Origin: Monosporascus cannonballus
Taxonomy: Eukaryota > Ascomycota > Sordariomycetes > Xylariales
NCBI GenBank assembly: GCA_004154925.1
Contig: QJNS01000015.1
Coordinates: forward strand, 124,001 to 188,000
DNA length: 64,000 nucleotides
Reading direction: 5' to 3'
The position numbers and the translations under genes were made by a program. Each line of letters begins with the position of its first letter. The stretch's first letter is position 1. Positions 37,693-49,567 of the stretch are shown here, in pieces. The notes beneath the pieces are model-generated. The model made no database searches and had not been told where the DNA came from. It was given only the letters and a program-made list of their open reading frames with translations.

Positions 37693-37999
37693 TTTTTTTA
37701 CATGTTTTAATTATCGTCCTGTAAGTTCTCTGATTATAGTAAAACGGGTAAGATTTTAGTAATCCGTATAAACCTTAATCTGGTACAAGTTTTCTTTTAG
37801 AAACTATCAGAATTTTCGAAATATTATAATAATAGTCATAAATTCTTTATTTAAAATGTCGTAATTAAGCTTAATTCCTTTTAATTTGTATAAAAAATAT
37901 AATGAGATATAATTTGCCTTGATTTTTACGTTATTCTATTATTACATTTAATACGTAATTCGAAGTATCGGTTTTTAATTTAACGGAGCGTATTAGATC

Positions 38000-38520
38000 G
38001 TACATAATTAATATTGGTTTGTTGGTAATTACATCCTTAATTTTTTAAAACGCTTTTTTTATTTTAGGCGTCCATTTAAAATATTTTTTTTCGTAAAATT
38101 GGTTAAAGATATGGCTATTTTGTTAAAGTTTCGAATAAATTTTTTATAATAGTTGGCGAATCCAAAAAATGGATGCACCTTTTTTATTGTAATTGGGGTC
38201 GGTTATTTTATAATTACAGTGATTGTCTTTAAATCTATCCTAATATATACTAGGGTAATAATATATCTTAGATATTTCACTTCCTATGCGTAAAACTGAT
38301 TTTTTTTCCTACGTTAACAAGTAGCTTTACGTTTTGTAAAGCTTAAAGAACTTTATAAACATATCCTATATATGCTTTTTCTGTTTTTAAGAATATAAGA
38401 ATGTCGTCGAGATAGCACACAACTAAAATATTAAGATAATTCTGTAATATATAGTTAACTATTCTTTAAAAAGTTGTTAATACTTTCGTAAATTTTATTA
38501 ATATAATTAAATTTTTCAAT
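38000..38520 (-). pseudogene. Gypsy-2a reverse transcriptase remnant
   Basis: On the minus strand the catalytic CYLDDI box is intact at about 38400-38425. It is followed by YVYKVL, and after several stops and a frame change, by words equivalent to GFANYYRKFIRNF and the LTKK start of the thumb and connection region. This gives both class and orientation of Gypsy-2a. Confidence 0.75.
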
Positions 38521-41429
38521 AATCCATATTTCGTTTTGAAAGTTATTTTTTATTTGTATTAATTTTTATTCGTATTATTTTTTATTCGTATTATTTTTAT
38601 TGGTATTATTTTTTATTGGTATTAACTTTTAATCTCATTAAGGATATATTTATTTTTGAAATTAAGTGCTATAGACTATTTAGTTCCGTAAAACCGATTT
38701 TTTATTTCTGTGATCAAAAGTAATAATATTCCATTTTTGACAGTAATATCGTCTAATTATTAATAATTAACGATAAGTCGTAATTTCCCGGTATTTTTAG
38801 TACGAAAAAACATTAGGTATTCCGCTAGTAATTTTGAAAGTCAAATTTATTCTTTTTGTAACCGATATTTTAGGTATTTTTTGAAAACACGTAATTCGTT
38901 TCGGCTAAAGCTATAAATAGGGTAAAAGTTTGGTGAAATTTTTTAAAGAATTATTTCATAATCTTATTCGTTATATTCTGGTAATTTCGTATCCAATTCC
39001 TTTTTAAAAAGTTACTTATATCGGTAATGTTATGGTAGCATATTAATTAAACCTTTTAATTTTTAGGATTATTGTTTTAAATCGTTATTTAGTTACCTTA
39101 ATTTGGCTTTAATAATAGTAATAATACGTCGTATTTTTCTTTAATGCTCATTTTCTTTTTATATTTTATCCCTTTACATAATAAAGTGTTTGGTATATTT
39201 TTATATCTATATTCGTTGCAATCTTTAATTAAGTATTAAGATTTCCTTTTTTTTCTTTTTTACCTGTTAACAGGATGTAAAGCCAATTTTACCTAGTTAA
39301 TTATTTTATTAATTAAAATTCGATAGTGGCGTATTTATAATAATCTTAAAATTTTATCATAATTCTTAAATAAAACGATATCGAAATTAATTATTTGGTA
39401 TCGTTCTTCAACAAAAATGTCAAAATAATTAATTTCGTATATGATTTTCTCGTTATCGTTAGCGAATTCTTAACTTTCGACGTTCGTAGCTGTATAGGAT
39501 TTTAATCTATATCTTTATGTCAGTTTAAGTCCATTAGTTATATTTTGTACAATATACTTTCCGTCCAAAGCTTCGTAATCTATTATTACGGTATATTAAT
39601 ACGTTTTAATCCGTATTTCCAAAGTAATAATGCTATTAACGGTTCTTATCGTCACATTTAAAACCTTTTTTGGGAATTCCTCCTAAATTTTTTAAGTTTC
39701 GTTATTTTGCAGCTTTTTTACAAGTAATTCTTTTTTTAATTTTTTATTCGAATTTGTCGAATTTTATTTATGCTTTTATATATAGCGCGTTAAATTGCTA
39801 TATTTATCGTTATTGTCGGCGTACTGTTCTTTCGAACTATATTAATTTTTTTTTAGTTTTGCTATAATTTTTTTAATCAAGTAAATTATTTTTGTATGAT
39901 ATCGACCGTGTTTTATTATGCGTTATATTAATTATCGTTCAAAATTTCGTTTGTAAATTAACGTATTTTTTCCTTAGTAACTTTTTTTCGTTAAAGTTTA
40001 TAATAAATGCTAAATAAAAATAAAGATATATAATAGCCTTTTGGTAATATTTCTTTATTATATACTAGATTAACATTTTTTCGTTTGGTAATTGTATTAT
40101 TTGTAATAACAAAAATGGTTTTTTTACCGGCATTTCTCTCGGACTAGTTTTTTATTTGGTCGACTAGCGAATATTATTTCCTAGAGCTATAGATCGAAAG
40201 TATTGATATTATTATTTATCGTTTTTATTATTTCCGGTTCGGTTTGAAAAATCGATTTCTTTATAATATATACGGTAATTCTTTCGTATATATGCTGTTT
40301 TCATTTTTCGTAATCGCAATATTCTCGTCGGCGACAATCTATAGTATGTATTTTGCCGTATCGATTAAGGGTTCCGAGACAGATTTTTTCTATATAATCC
40401 TGGTATTTTTGTAATTATTCTTATAGTTTTTCTTATTGTAATCGTAATATCTATCGAACTAGCTTTTTAGCTTTTCGCATTCCCTATTAGACTTTTCGGC
40501 ATGGGGGCCCGGTACGTATTTAAGCCGAATTATATTAATGGATTTGCTTTCGTTTTTTTTTTGATTTTCTTTAAATTGTTTTTCGAGTACGAGTTTCTTG
40601 TTATTTTAACGGGTTTTTTAAATACCTGGTACCATATTACCTTGTACCCCATTTTGTTGTAATTAAAATATTTGGTTTAACTCTAGTTCTTTTTATAAGT
40701 AACTCTTAGTTTTATAAGTTTTAGTTTTATACTGTAAAGCGTATTATTATGTCGAAAAACGTTGGTATTAGCCGTATATCGAAATTTGTTATTATCTTTT
40801 CTTTTAGTATTGCTAGTACATTAAATATATTTTATCGATTATTAATTTTAATTCTTATTACGATATAATTAGTAAATAAGTAGGCCGGTTGAATTTATTT
40901 TTTTCATTTTGTTAAGTAATCGAAAAATTTGGCTATTAATATTTTTGTCCTTAATTTAGCTCAGATGTTAATTAAACGAATGTATTACCGTAACTAAATA
41001 TTAATCTTTTTGCTGTAATTATTGGATCTGTATTTCGGCTTTTGTTTTTTCGTTTATTATTGCGAAAACTTTTATTAATATTTGTTTAAATTATTCGTAA
41101 TCGTTATATATTCGTATTATTTCCGGGTTTCGTTTTTCGGCTAAAAAAATAACATATTTTTTATAGCGAATTTGAATTAAATAACCGCATTTTCGACAAG
41201 TCATCCCATTACGAGTTTAATACGTATAATAAGCATAATTAATTAAATAAGAAAATACTCGAAATATATTCGGCACAAGGTTAAAAATAATTATAATTTG
41301 GTCGAAGTTCCCTCGAAAAGTTCTAGTTTAGGAGGTTTAAGAATTCTTTTGAGTTTTTTGGTAAAATTTAATTAAATAACCTGGCTTATTCGAAAAGGTT
41401 TTTTTTTATTTTAGAAGTTTTCCTTTTTT

Positions 41430-41836
41430 TATTATAACTTAACGGCCTTGGCTCCTGGAAACGGTCGGGATTCTGAAAAAGCTAGACTCCGAGGTTACGT
41501 AATTAGCTTAAAGGACTTAAAGGCCCTAGTTGGTCAAAAAGGCTTAAGCCGGTTAAGTACCAAAACAAGTTCAAAAAAGCTTAAGGAGGTTTAACCAAAA
41601 AAATATTATTAAGTTATAATAAGCACCTTGAGCCAGAATAAAAACATATACGCTTATTATTTCCATAATTTAAATAACTTTAGTTTGTATTATAATATCG
41701 TTACCCAAAATACTTTTAATATTACGAAACGTAATATTATTATTATATTTATTATTTAAATTTTTACGATATTTTTCCTAACATAAACCCGTACAATTAA
41801 AATTTAATAATTAATTAAATCGCTTAAATCGTTATA
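41430..41836 (+). repeat. Gypsy-2b 5' LTR (407 bp)
   Basis: Starts TATTATAACTTAACGG after a run of T, ends CGTTATA. Includes CTTAAAGGACTTAAAGGCC-type words shared with the other Gypsy-2 LTRs. Confidence 0.9.
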
Positions 41837-42856
41837 CGTTATAAGCTTTTATTTAATAATATTGTCAAACTTTAAATAATACCAATTAACGTTATGTTTA
41901 TTAGTAAGCAACCCGAACAACCTATTTACTAAATCTCTAATTACCCAAATACTAAAATAAAATCCAAAAAAAACCTTGCTTTTTTCGCGAAAAAGTTCTT
42001 CGATGATTGGATACTATAAACGAACGCATCTTCCAGCTTAAAAGAGATAATAATAATCTTACGACATTTTTTTAACCCGTTTACGAAAAGCTTAAGGAAA
42101 AAAAGTTTGCGAAACCAGAAAATCTCCTTAAACAAGTTAAATTATTTAGCTAAATTTTATCAAAAAACCGGGAAGATTTTTTTAAACCTTTTAAGCCAAA
42201 CTTTTCGACGGAACCTTAACCAAATTATAGCTATTTTTAATTCAATATCAAATATATTTCGGATATCTTTCTATTTAATTAATTACGCTTATTATACGAA
42301 TTGAGTTCGCAATTAAATAATTTACGGGAAATACGGTTATTTAATTCGAACCCGTTATAAAAAAATACGTTATTTTACTAATCGAAAAACCAAATTTAAA
42401 AATAATATAAATTTATAGCAATTACGAATAATTTAAATAAATATTAATAAAGGCTTGCGGAATAGTAAACGAAAAAATAAAAGCCGAAATGCAAATCTAA
42501 TAATTATAATAAAAAAGATCCGTATCTAATTACGGTAATATGTTAATTCAGCTAGCAGTTAAACTAAACTAAAAATAAAAAATATTAATAATTAAGTTTT
42601 TCGACGGCCTGAAAAAAAATACAAATTTTTTTTTAAATTCGATCGGCTTAATTACTTATCGGATTATATTATTATAACAGTTAAGATTGATAATCGACAA
42701 TACGCATAATGCACTAAAGGTATCGAAAGAAAAAACGATAGCAAATCCCGACATATAATTAATATTAACGCTTTTCGACGTAACAATATTTTTTACGGCA
42801 TAGAACTAAAACTTATAGAATTAAAAGTTATTTATAACAACGATTAAAACCAGATT

Positions 42857-42904
42857 AAGTGCTATAATTATAACAAAATGGGACATAAGGCATCGTAATG
42901 TAAA
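42857..42904 (+). pseudogene. Gypsy-2b gag zinc-knuckle remnant
   Basis: Reads KCYNYNKMGHKAS-stop-CK. The CX2CX3GHX4C spacing of a retroviral-type knuckle is kept; the second Cys has become Tyr and a stop sits just before the last Cys. Both fit C-to-T or G-to-A mutation. In the wild-type family this domain binds the element RNA during packaging. Confidence 0.78.
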
Positions 42905-44739
42905 GCACTTAAAAAGCCTTATTAAAATAACTGAAAACTAATACCTAAAAAATAATCTAGAAAAAATTAAAAGGATAAAGGTAAATCCGTTAATATAATT
43001 CAGCCTAAGTATATACCAGATTCCTTATAACGAGAAATCTAATAAAGGTTATTACGACAAAAAATTTAACGAAAAATGCGAAAAACCAAAAAGCTAACTG
43101 AATAAATATCGCGAATATAATAAGAAATATTATAAGGATAATTACGTAAATACCAGGATTGGACAGAAAAAATCTGTCCCGGAACCCCTGATTAATACAG
43201 CAAAATATATGCCATATATTGTCGACGACAAAAATATCCCGATGACGAAAAATAAAGATAATATATCTATAAACGAATTACCTGTATATATTATAAAGGA
43301 TTTAATTTTCCAAACCGTACCGGAAATAATAAATATAATAAATAATAATATTAATATTTTCGAATTATAAGCCTAAAAAATATTTAATAATTAGCCGAAA
43401 TAAAAAACTAGCTCGAAAGAAAATAATGCCTGCAGAAAAACCCTTTCTGTTATTATGGGATGGTATAATTATTAAACGGAAAAAAAGTTAATTTAGCGTA
43501 CGGTAAAAAGGCATTACTAAAAAACTATTATAGATTTCCATTTTCAATTAATATTTGTTACAGATCTCCAGGAAAAAAATTATTAAGGAAAAAATACGTT
43601 AATTTACAAAAAATCCTTAAAATAACCGTTAAGATAACGTATAATAAGATATAGTCGTAAATATAAAAAACAATTTATTCGATAAGGAAAAATTTTTTAG
43701 CAAAACCAAAAATAATTAATATAACTTAAGGAAACAAGACGCCGACAATAACGACAAATATAACAGCTTAACGCGTTAAATAAAGAAATATAAATAAAGT
43801 TCGATAAATTCGAATAACAATTAAAAGAAAAAGGTTATTTATAAAAAACCTGCAAAATAACGAAATTTAAAGAAATTATAAGGAATTCCCAAAAAGGGTT
43901 TTAAACGTAATAATAAAAAACGTTAATAACCTTATTATTTTGGATATAGGAATCGGAACGTATTGGTATACCGTAATGGTAAATTATGGAGCTTTAAGCG
44001 GAAATTACATTATATCGGATATGGTTAATAAACTTAAATTATTATAAAGATATAAATTAAAACATTATATAGTAACTAATACCAAAGTCAGGAATTCGCT
44101 TATAATAACGAAAAAATCATGCGCGAAATTAATTATTTCGAAATTTTTATTTAAGGACGATACTTAATATTTAATTTCGATATCATTTTATTTGAGAATT
44201 ACAATATAATCTTAGAATTATTATAAATACGTTAATACAAAATCTTAATTAATAACGGAATTAATTAAATAAGGTTTATTTTATATTTTATTAAAAAAAT
44301 GAAGATCTTAATATTCGATCCATAATAACGATAAATGCAGATATAAGGATACGACAGAAACCTTATTACTTATAAGGATAAAACATAAGAAAAAAAACGG
44401 GCATCAGAAAAAAATACGATATATTATTATTATTATTATTATTAAAGTAAAATTAAGGTAACTATTTAACGATTTAGAATAATAATAACAATAACCCAAA
44501 AATTAGAAAATCTGATTAATATATTATTACAGTACTATATATATAAGTAGCTTTTCAAAAAGGAGTTCGATACGAAGTTATTAAAATATAGCAAATAGGA
44601 TTATAAAATAATTTATAAAAAAGAATCTTTAACGAAATTTTATCTTATTTATAACTTTAGCGAAAACCAATTACGCATTTTTAAAAAATACCTAGAAAAT
44701 CGGCTATAAAAAAGATAAATTCCATTTTCAAAATTACTA

Positions 44740-45420
44740 GCAGAATATCCGATATTTTTCGTCCTAAAAAATGGAAAATTGCGATTTGTAATTAATTACC
44801 GACAATTAAACGATATCATTATTAGGAATCAAATATTATTACCTTTAATTACGGAAATAAAAAACCGATTTTACAGAACTAAATAATTCATAATATTTGA
44901 TTTCAAAAATAAATATAACTTTATTAAAATTAAAAAAGGATATAAATAAAAAATAACATTTAAAACGAAATACGAACTGTTTAAATGTTTGGTTACGTTA
45001 ATAAAACTTATAAATATACTAATAATCTTTTAACAGACAGTAAACTATATATTACGGGAATATTTCGATATTTTTGTTGTTTATTATCTCGATAACATTT
45101 TTGTCTTTTTAAAGATAAAAAAAATATACGCAAAATACGTTTATAAAGTTTTTAAGCTTTATAAAACGCAAAGTTACTTATTAACGCAAAAAAAACCAAT
45201 TTCACAAAGAGAAAATAAAATATCTAGGATATATTATTACCTTAAGATATATTCAAATGGACCTTAAGAAAATCGCTACAATTACGGAATGGCCGACGCT
45301 AACGACGGTTAAGGAAGTATAGGTATTTTTCGGATTTGCCAATTATTATAGGAAGTTTATTCGAAACTTTAGCGGAATCGCTATATCCTTAATAAATTTT
45401 ACGAAAAGGTATTTTAGCAT
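44740..45420 (+). pseudogene. Gypsy-2b reverse transcriptase and start of RNase H, remnant
   Basis: The YYLDNIFVF word (usual form YLDD) is near 45085. Beyond it, 45255-45375 reads MDLKKIATITEWP, then TVKEV-stop-VFFGFANYYRKFIRNF, the conserved connection to RNase H in gypsy pol. The frame holds for about 50 codons with one stop. The rest of the domain is scattered over three frames. Confidence 0.82.
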
Positions 45421-46299
45421 ATTAAGAATACGATTATTAACGAGCTAGTATTAATTATATACGATTTAAACCGCTTTATTAAATTAAAAACCGATATTTC
45501 GAATTACGCGTTAAATATAATAATCGGATAAAGAAATAATTAAGGCAAATTATACCTTATCACATTTTTCCATATAAATTAAAAGGAACTAAGCTTAATT
45601 ACGGTATTTTAAATAAGGAATTTATAATTATTATTATGGCATTTCGAAAATTTAAGCATTTCTTAAAGAGAAATCTATACTAGATTAAAATTTATACGGA
45701 TTATTAAAGTTTTACCTGATTTATTACATTGAAGAAATTTATAAAACGATAATTAAAATATGCGGAAAAATTAGCAAACTTCAACTTCGTTATTATAGAT
45801 AAAAAACTTAAAAAAATAACAAAGTAAATATATTAAATAAACGACCCAACCTCGAAAGAAAATTAATTAAAATTAATTATATAATTTTCGATAATATTAC
45901 AAAATGATACGTACGCCTACGACAAATTGCGATAATTCGGACAATTCCTTTTAATATATATTAGAAAATTTAACAATATAATAATAATTTCCCGAAAACC
46001 CAAAAAACGAATAAAACCCAAATTTCAAAAGAATATCAAAAATATTTGATACGAAAAATATATAAATATTAGTTACAGGAATATCCAGGGATTTAAAAAA
46101 CCCCGAAAAAGGTTTTACCGTATATATTCTTTTCTTAAAATAAAATTAACGGTATAAAAAATCATATAACAATACGATATTTACGCCAAAGCAAAGATTC
46201 GACGACATAAACTATACGGAAAATTATAACCACTATTAATTGCAAAACAACTATAATATTTAATTATATTCAATTTTATTACTAAACTTTTTATATTAA

Positions 46300-46460
46300 A
46301 AAGTTTAATTACGGAAATATATTACGACAGTATTTTCGTAATCGTCGACCGATTTACGAAAGTTTTCTATTTTTTATTATGTCATAAGGATATATACGCC
46401 GAATTAAGGGTATATATTTTTTAAAAATATTTTTAGCATATACGAGTTATTAATATAAAT
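46300..46460 (+). pseudogene. Gypsy-2b integrase core remnant
   Basis: IVDRFTKVFYFLLCHKDIYA at 46341-46400 corresponds to the first catalytic segment of gypsy integrase (D.I.VIVDRFTKM.HF.P). It lies after RT and RNase H, which confirms gypsy domain order over copia. Confidence 0.8.
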
Positions 46461-47950
46461 TATTTTAAATAAAGGATCCTTATTTACATTTAAGCTTTGG
46501 CAAAACCTTATAATATAAATCGGCCTAAATCAAAAATTGTTTAATACATTTAAACCTGAGACGGATAAATAAATAAAACGAACGAACCAAACCTTAAAAT
46601 TTTACTTACGATATTATATTAATTACAAACAAAATAATTAGGTTAAAAATTTACCAAATATATAATTAATTTATAATATTAACTATTACGAAAATATTAA
46701 GATAATATTTGCAAACGCAAATTTTAGATTTATTTTAGAAATTTATAAAAAAGTACATAACGATAATTTAATCAATATTAAAATAATTATTATATTAAAA
46801 CAGTTATGGTAATTATATTAAAAAATAAAACCAGAATTAAAATTCGTGCCGAATTAAATAAATAAATATTATAATCAAAAAAAGTTAAAAGGATTAACTT
46901 TCGAAAATTGGAAAATAATTTTTCTCGTTATTAAAAACATTTAAATAAAACGACTTAATAAAAAACTCGGTTTTAAATATATCGGTTTATATAAAATCGC
47001 CAAAAAAAATCTCAGAAAATAATTGCTAATTAAAATTTCCGCTTAAAGTCAAACTTTATTTAATTTTTTATATTTCTTTATTCGAATTAATGATAGATAT
47101 AATAAAAGTATATATGGTATACGATAATGTAAAAGTAAAAAATAAATAAGCATATAAAATGGAGAAAATTTTCGATATACGAAAATAAAATGGATTTACC
47201 TAGTACTTAATCAAATAAAAAAAGTACCCGGATTCCGAAAACACCTGGGAACCCGTTAAAAATCTTATTAACGCCCAGCGCTTATTGAAAAACTTTTACC
47301 AATAATAACGGGCGCGTTCTAATTAATAGTCGACTAATTAATAACCAGGGTATCGGGCTAGTTGGCCGCGGCCTAAACTGATATGGCAGCCGTAACGACA
47401 GCCTCCAATTGTTCTTATTCCTTTTTAAGACGCTCAAATTCCTTTATCGCTTCCGTATCTTAAATACCGCAGCGAAGCATTTTAATTCCACGTTGGCGAA
47501 AAAATTTCTTTTATTTTCGCAAACGGCTTAAACGACCAAATAATTCGTTAAGGTATTATTAAGCCTTTAAAAATTCCTTTTCGGCAATATATTCCTTTAA
47601 TTCTAGGCGGTCCTTCTCGGCAACCAATTTCCGGTATTTAAATTTAAAAAGACCCAAAAAATCGCAAGAACTTTTATAAGCAACATAAAAAAATATTTCC
47701 TTAAGTTATAATAAACCTTGCAAATTTTGTTCTCGGAGTTATAACGGGAACAAAAAATGTTTAAAAACATAATAAAACCAAAACGGTTAATTCATTCTAA
47801 AAGAACGAAAGTATTAATACGTTTGCGAAATTTGGATTTTTCAATACGACCCGATATAATAAATATGAAAAAAAAGAAGGTTATTTACCAAAAACTAATA
47901 AACGAATAATTTGATTTTTAGGGATAAAAATCTTGAAAAGGGGGAAATCG

Positions 47951-48357
47951 TATTATGACCTAACGGTCTTGGCTTTTAAAAACGGTTGAGATCCTAAAAA
48001 AGCTAGATCCCGAGGTTACGTAATTAGCTTAAAGGATTTAAAGGCTTTGGTTAATTAAAAAGGCTTAAACCAATTAAGCACCAAAGTAGGCTTAAAAGGG
48101 CTTAAGGAGGTTTAACTAAAGAAGTATCGTTAAGCTATAATAAGTACCTTAAGCCAAAATAAGGATATATACGTTTATTATTTTTATAGTCTAAATAGCT
48201 TTAGCTTACAATATAGCATCGTTATCTAAGGCACCCTTGGTATTACGAAACGTGATACGATTACTGTATCTATTGCTTAGATTCCTACGATATTCCTGAC
48301 AACATAAACCCGTACGACTAAGGTTTAATAATTGATTAAACCCCCTAGCTTGTTACA
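47951..48357 (+). repeat. Gypsy-2b 3' LTR (407 bp)
   Basis: Starts TATTATGACCTAACGG after a G-rich purine tract, ends CTTGTTACA. Less mutated than the 5' LTR in its right half. Confidence 0.9.
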
Positions 48358-48628
48358 TTTTTTTAAGTTTTTTATAAACGGCTTAAAAAAACGTCGTAAG
48401 ATTATTATTTATTTTCTTAAGCTGAAACATACGTTCGTTTGAGGTATTTAGGTGTTAAAGTATTTTTTTCGCGAAAAAGGCAAATTTATTCCTGTTTTTT
48501 GATTTCCATTCTAATATACGGGTTATTAAAGATTTGGTAAGTAAGCTATTTCGGCTGTTTGCTAATAAATATAATATCGGCTATATTGCTTAAAATTTAA
48601 CGATATTATTAAATAAGAATTTATAACA

Positions 48629-49041
48629 TATAACGATTAAGTAATATAACCAATTATTAAAATTTAATTATATGAATTTATATTAATAAAAATATTATAA
48701 AACTTAAAATAATAAATGTATTAATATAATAAATTTTATATTATTAAAAATATTAAATTTATATTACAAACTATTAATATTAATTAATATTATAAGTTAA
48801 TATTATTTAAATTATGGAAATAATAAACGTATATATTTTTATTCTGGCTTAAAATAGTTAAGCAGCTCAAACCTTTAAGCCCGTTAAATCTTTTGAGCTA
48901 TTTTACCGGCGTAATGGGCTTAAGGTGCTTGGCATTTTAAGACCTTTGAGCTGATTACGTGACGTCTTAGCTAGGGTCGGGTTTTGTTTTCTTCGTGGGT
49001 CCGACCGTCTGTAAAAAAGCCAAGACCGTGAGGTCATAACA
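48629..49041 (-). repeat. Gypsy-2a 5' LTR
   Basis: 413 bp. The outer end (right) reads TGTTATGACCTCACGG on the minus strand and is almost unmutated. The inner two thirds are nearly pure A/T, so mutation load changes steeply inside one LTR. It is collinear with the LTRs of Gypsy-2b. Confidence 0.85.
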
Positions 49042-49398
49042 ATTAATTACCTAATAATAAGCTAATAAATCGATTTATTAAGTTATTATTAATAAATTCA
49101 TAAATATAATTGTTAATATATTGTTAAAGAGTTAATAAGCCGGTATTAAAATATGGACGAAAAGATTTAATTTTGAATAAAGCTGATAAATAAGCTATAT
49201 TACGATATGGAAAAGAGATGCCAAGATAAATAACTCAATCCGACTGTATTTACGGTATTAAACTTTAATAATTAAAACGTTAAAATTATAATAAGCGCTG
49301 ATAATAGTGCCTTTAGGGTTAAACTTATTGCGAAAAAGAACTTCTTAATATATATGCGAAACCCGGACTTTCTAATCAGCCGAGGCTGATCATAGGCG
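49042..49398. other. Short segment between Gypsy-2a and Copia-1b, no gene
   Basis: About 360 bp. The left part has AATAAGCTAATAA-type words like the Gypsy-3 LTR; the right part is of better composition and ends in the TSD TAACA. After removing Copia-1b it joins 58414, where gypsy-LTR-like sequence begins. It may therefore be part of an older gypsy LTR. Confidence 0.45.
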
Positions 49399-49403
49399 TA
49401 ACA

Positions 49404-49567
49404 TGTCAGTTAGCTAGGGATGCGAAGCGCTTTCCATATACGGAAAGGTCCCATACTGATCGGCTTATATATGTTCCGTGGTTAAGCTATTTAAAGTTAT
49501 ACGCGTGCGACAATACTTATAACTTAACTGAATATAATAACATAATTAATATCCCTTATATATAATA
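49404..49567 (+). repeat. Copia-1b 5' LTR (164 bp)
   Basis: Begins TGTCAGTTAGCTAGGGA and ends in a mutated CTGACA. Collinear with the three other Copia-1 LTRs. Confidence 0.9.

Larger units (their letters stand above)
41430..48357 (+). mobile_element. Gypsy-2b: Ty3/gypsy LTR retrotransposon inserted in the gag of Gypsy-2a, opposite orientation
   Basis: LTRs of equal length, 407 bp each (41430-41836, 47951-48357), begin TATTAT(A/G)AC and end GTTA(T/C)A. The flanks are TTTTT on both sides (41425-41429, 48358-48362). A purine tract (AAAAGGGGGAAATCG) precedes the 3' LTR. In order on the plus strand I can read a degenerate CCHC zinc knuckle of gag (42857-42904), reverse transcriptase with YLDN (about 45080-45110), the MDLKKIATITEWP and GFANYYRKFIRNF stretch (45255-45375), and an integrase IVDRFTK word (46341-46361). 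This is gypsy order (gag, RT, RNase H, integrase). Length 6928 bp. Confidence 0.92.
35136..49041 (-). mobile_element. Gypsy-2a: Ty3/gypsy LTR retrotransposon, minus orientation, split by Gypsy-2b
   Basis: The 5' LTR is at 48629-49041 (413 bp; on the minus strand it begins TGTTATGACC). Gag starts just left of it (about 48.36-48.55 kb) and resumes at 41429 after Gypsy-2b. Reverse transcriptase with CYLDDI is at about 38400-38425, the RNase H tail at 37459-37692, and the 3' LTR ends at 35542 next to a purine tract (GAAAGGAAGAAATCA on the minus strand). Only the right 250 bp of the 3' LTR matches well, so the left boundary is uncertain and no TSD was found. Without Gypsy-2b the element is about 7 kb. 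Confidence 0.82.

Noticed and set aside
41941..42304. Two overlapping frames of 64-65 codons on opposite strands
   Set aside because: Both lie in the gag region of Gypsy-2b; neither has a motif and the plus-strand one is only a piece of degraded gag.
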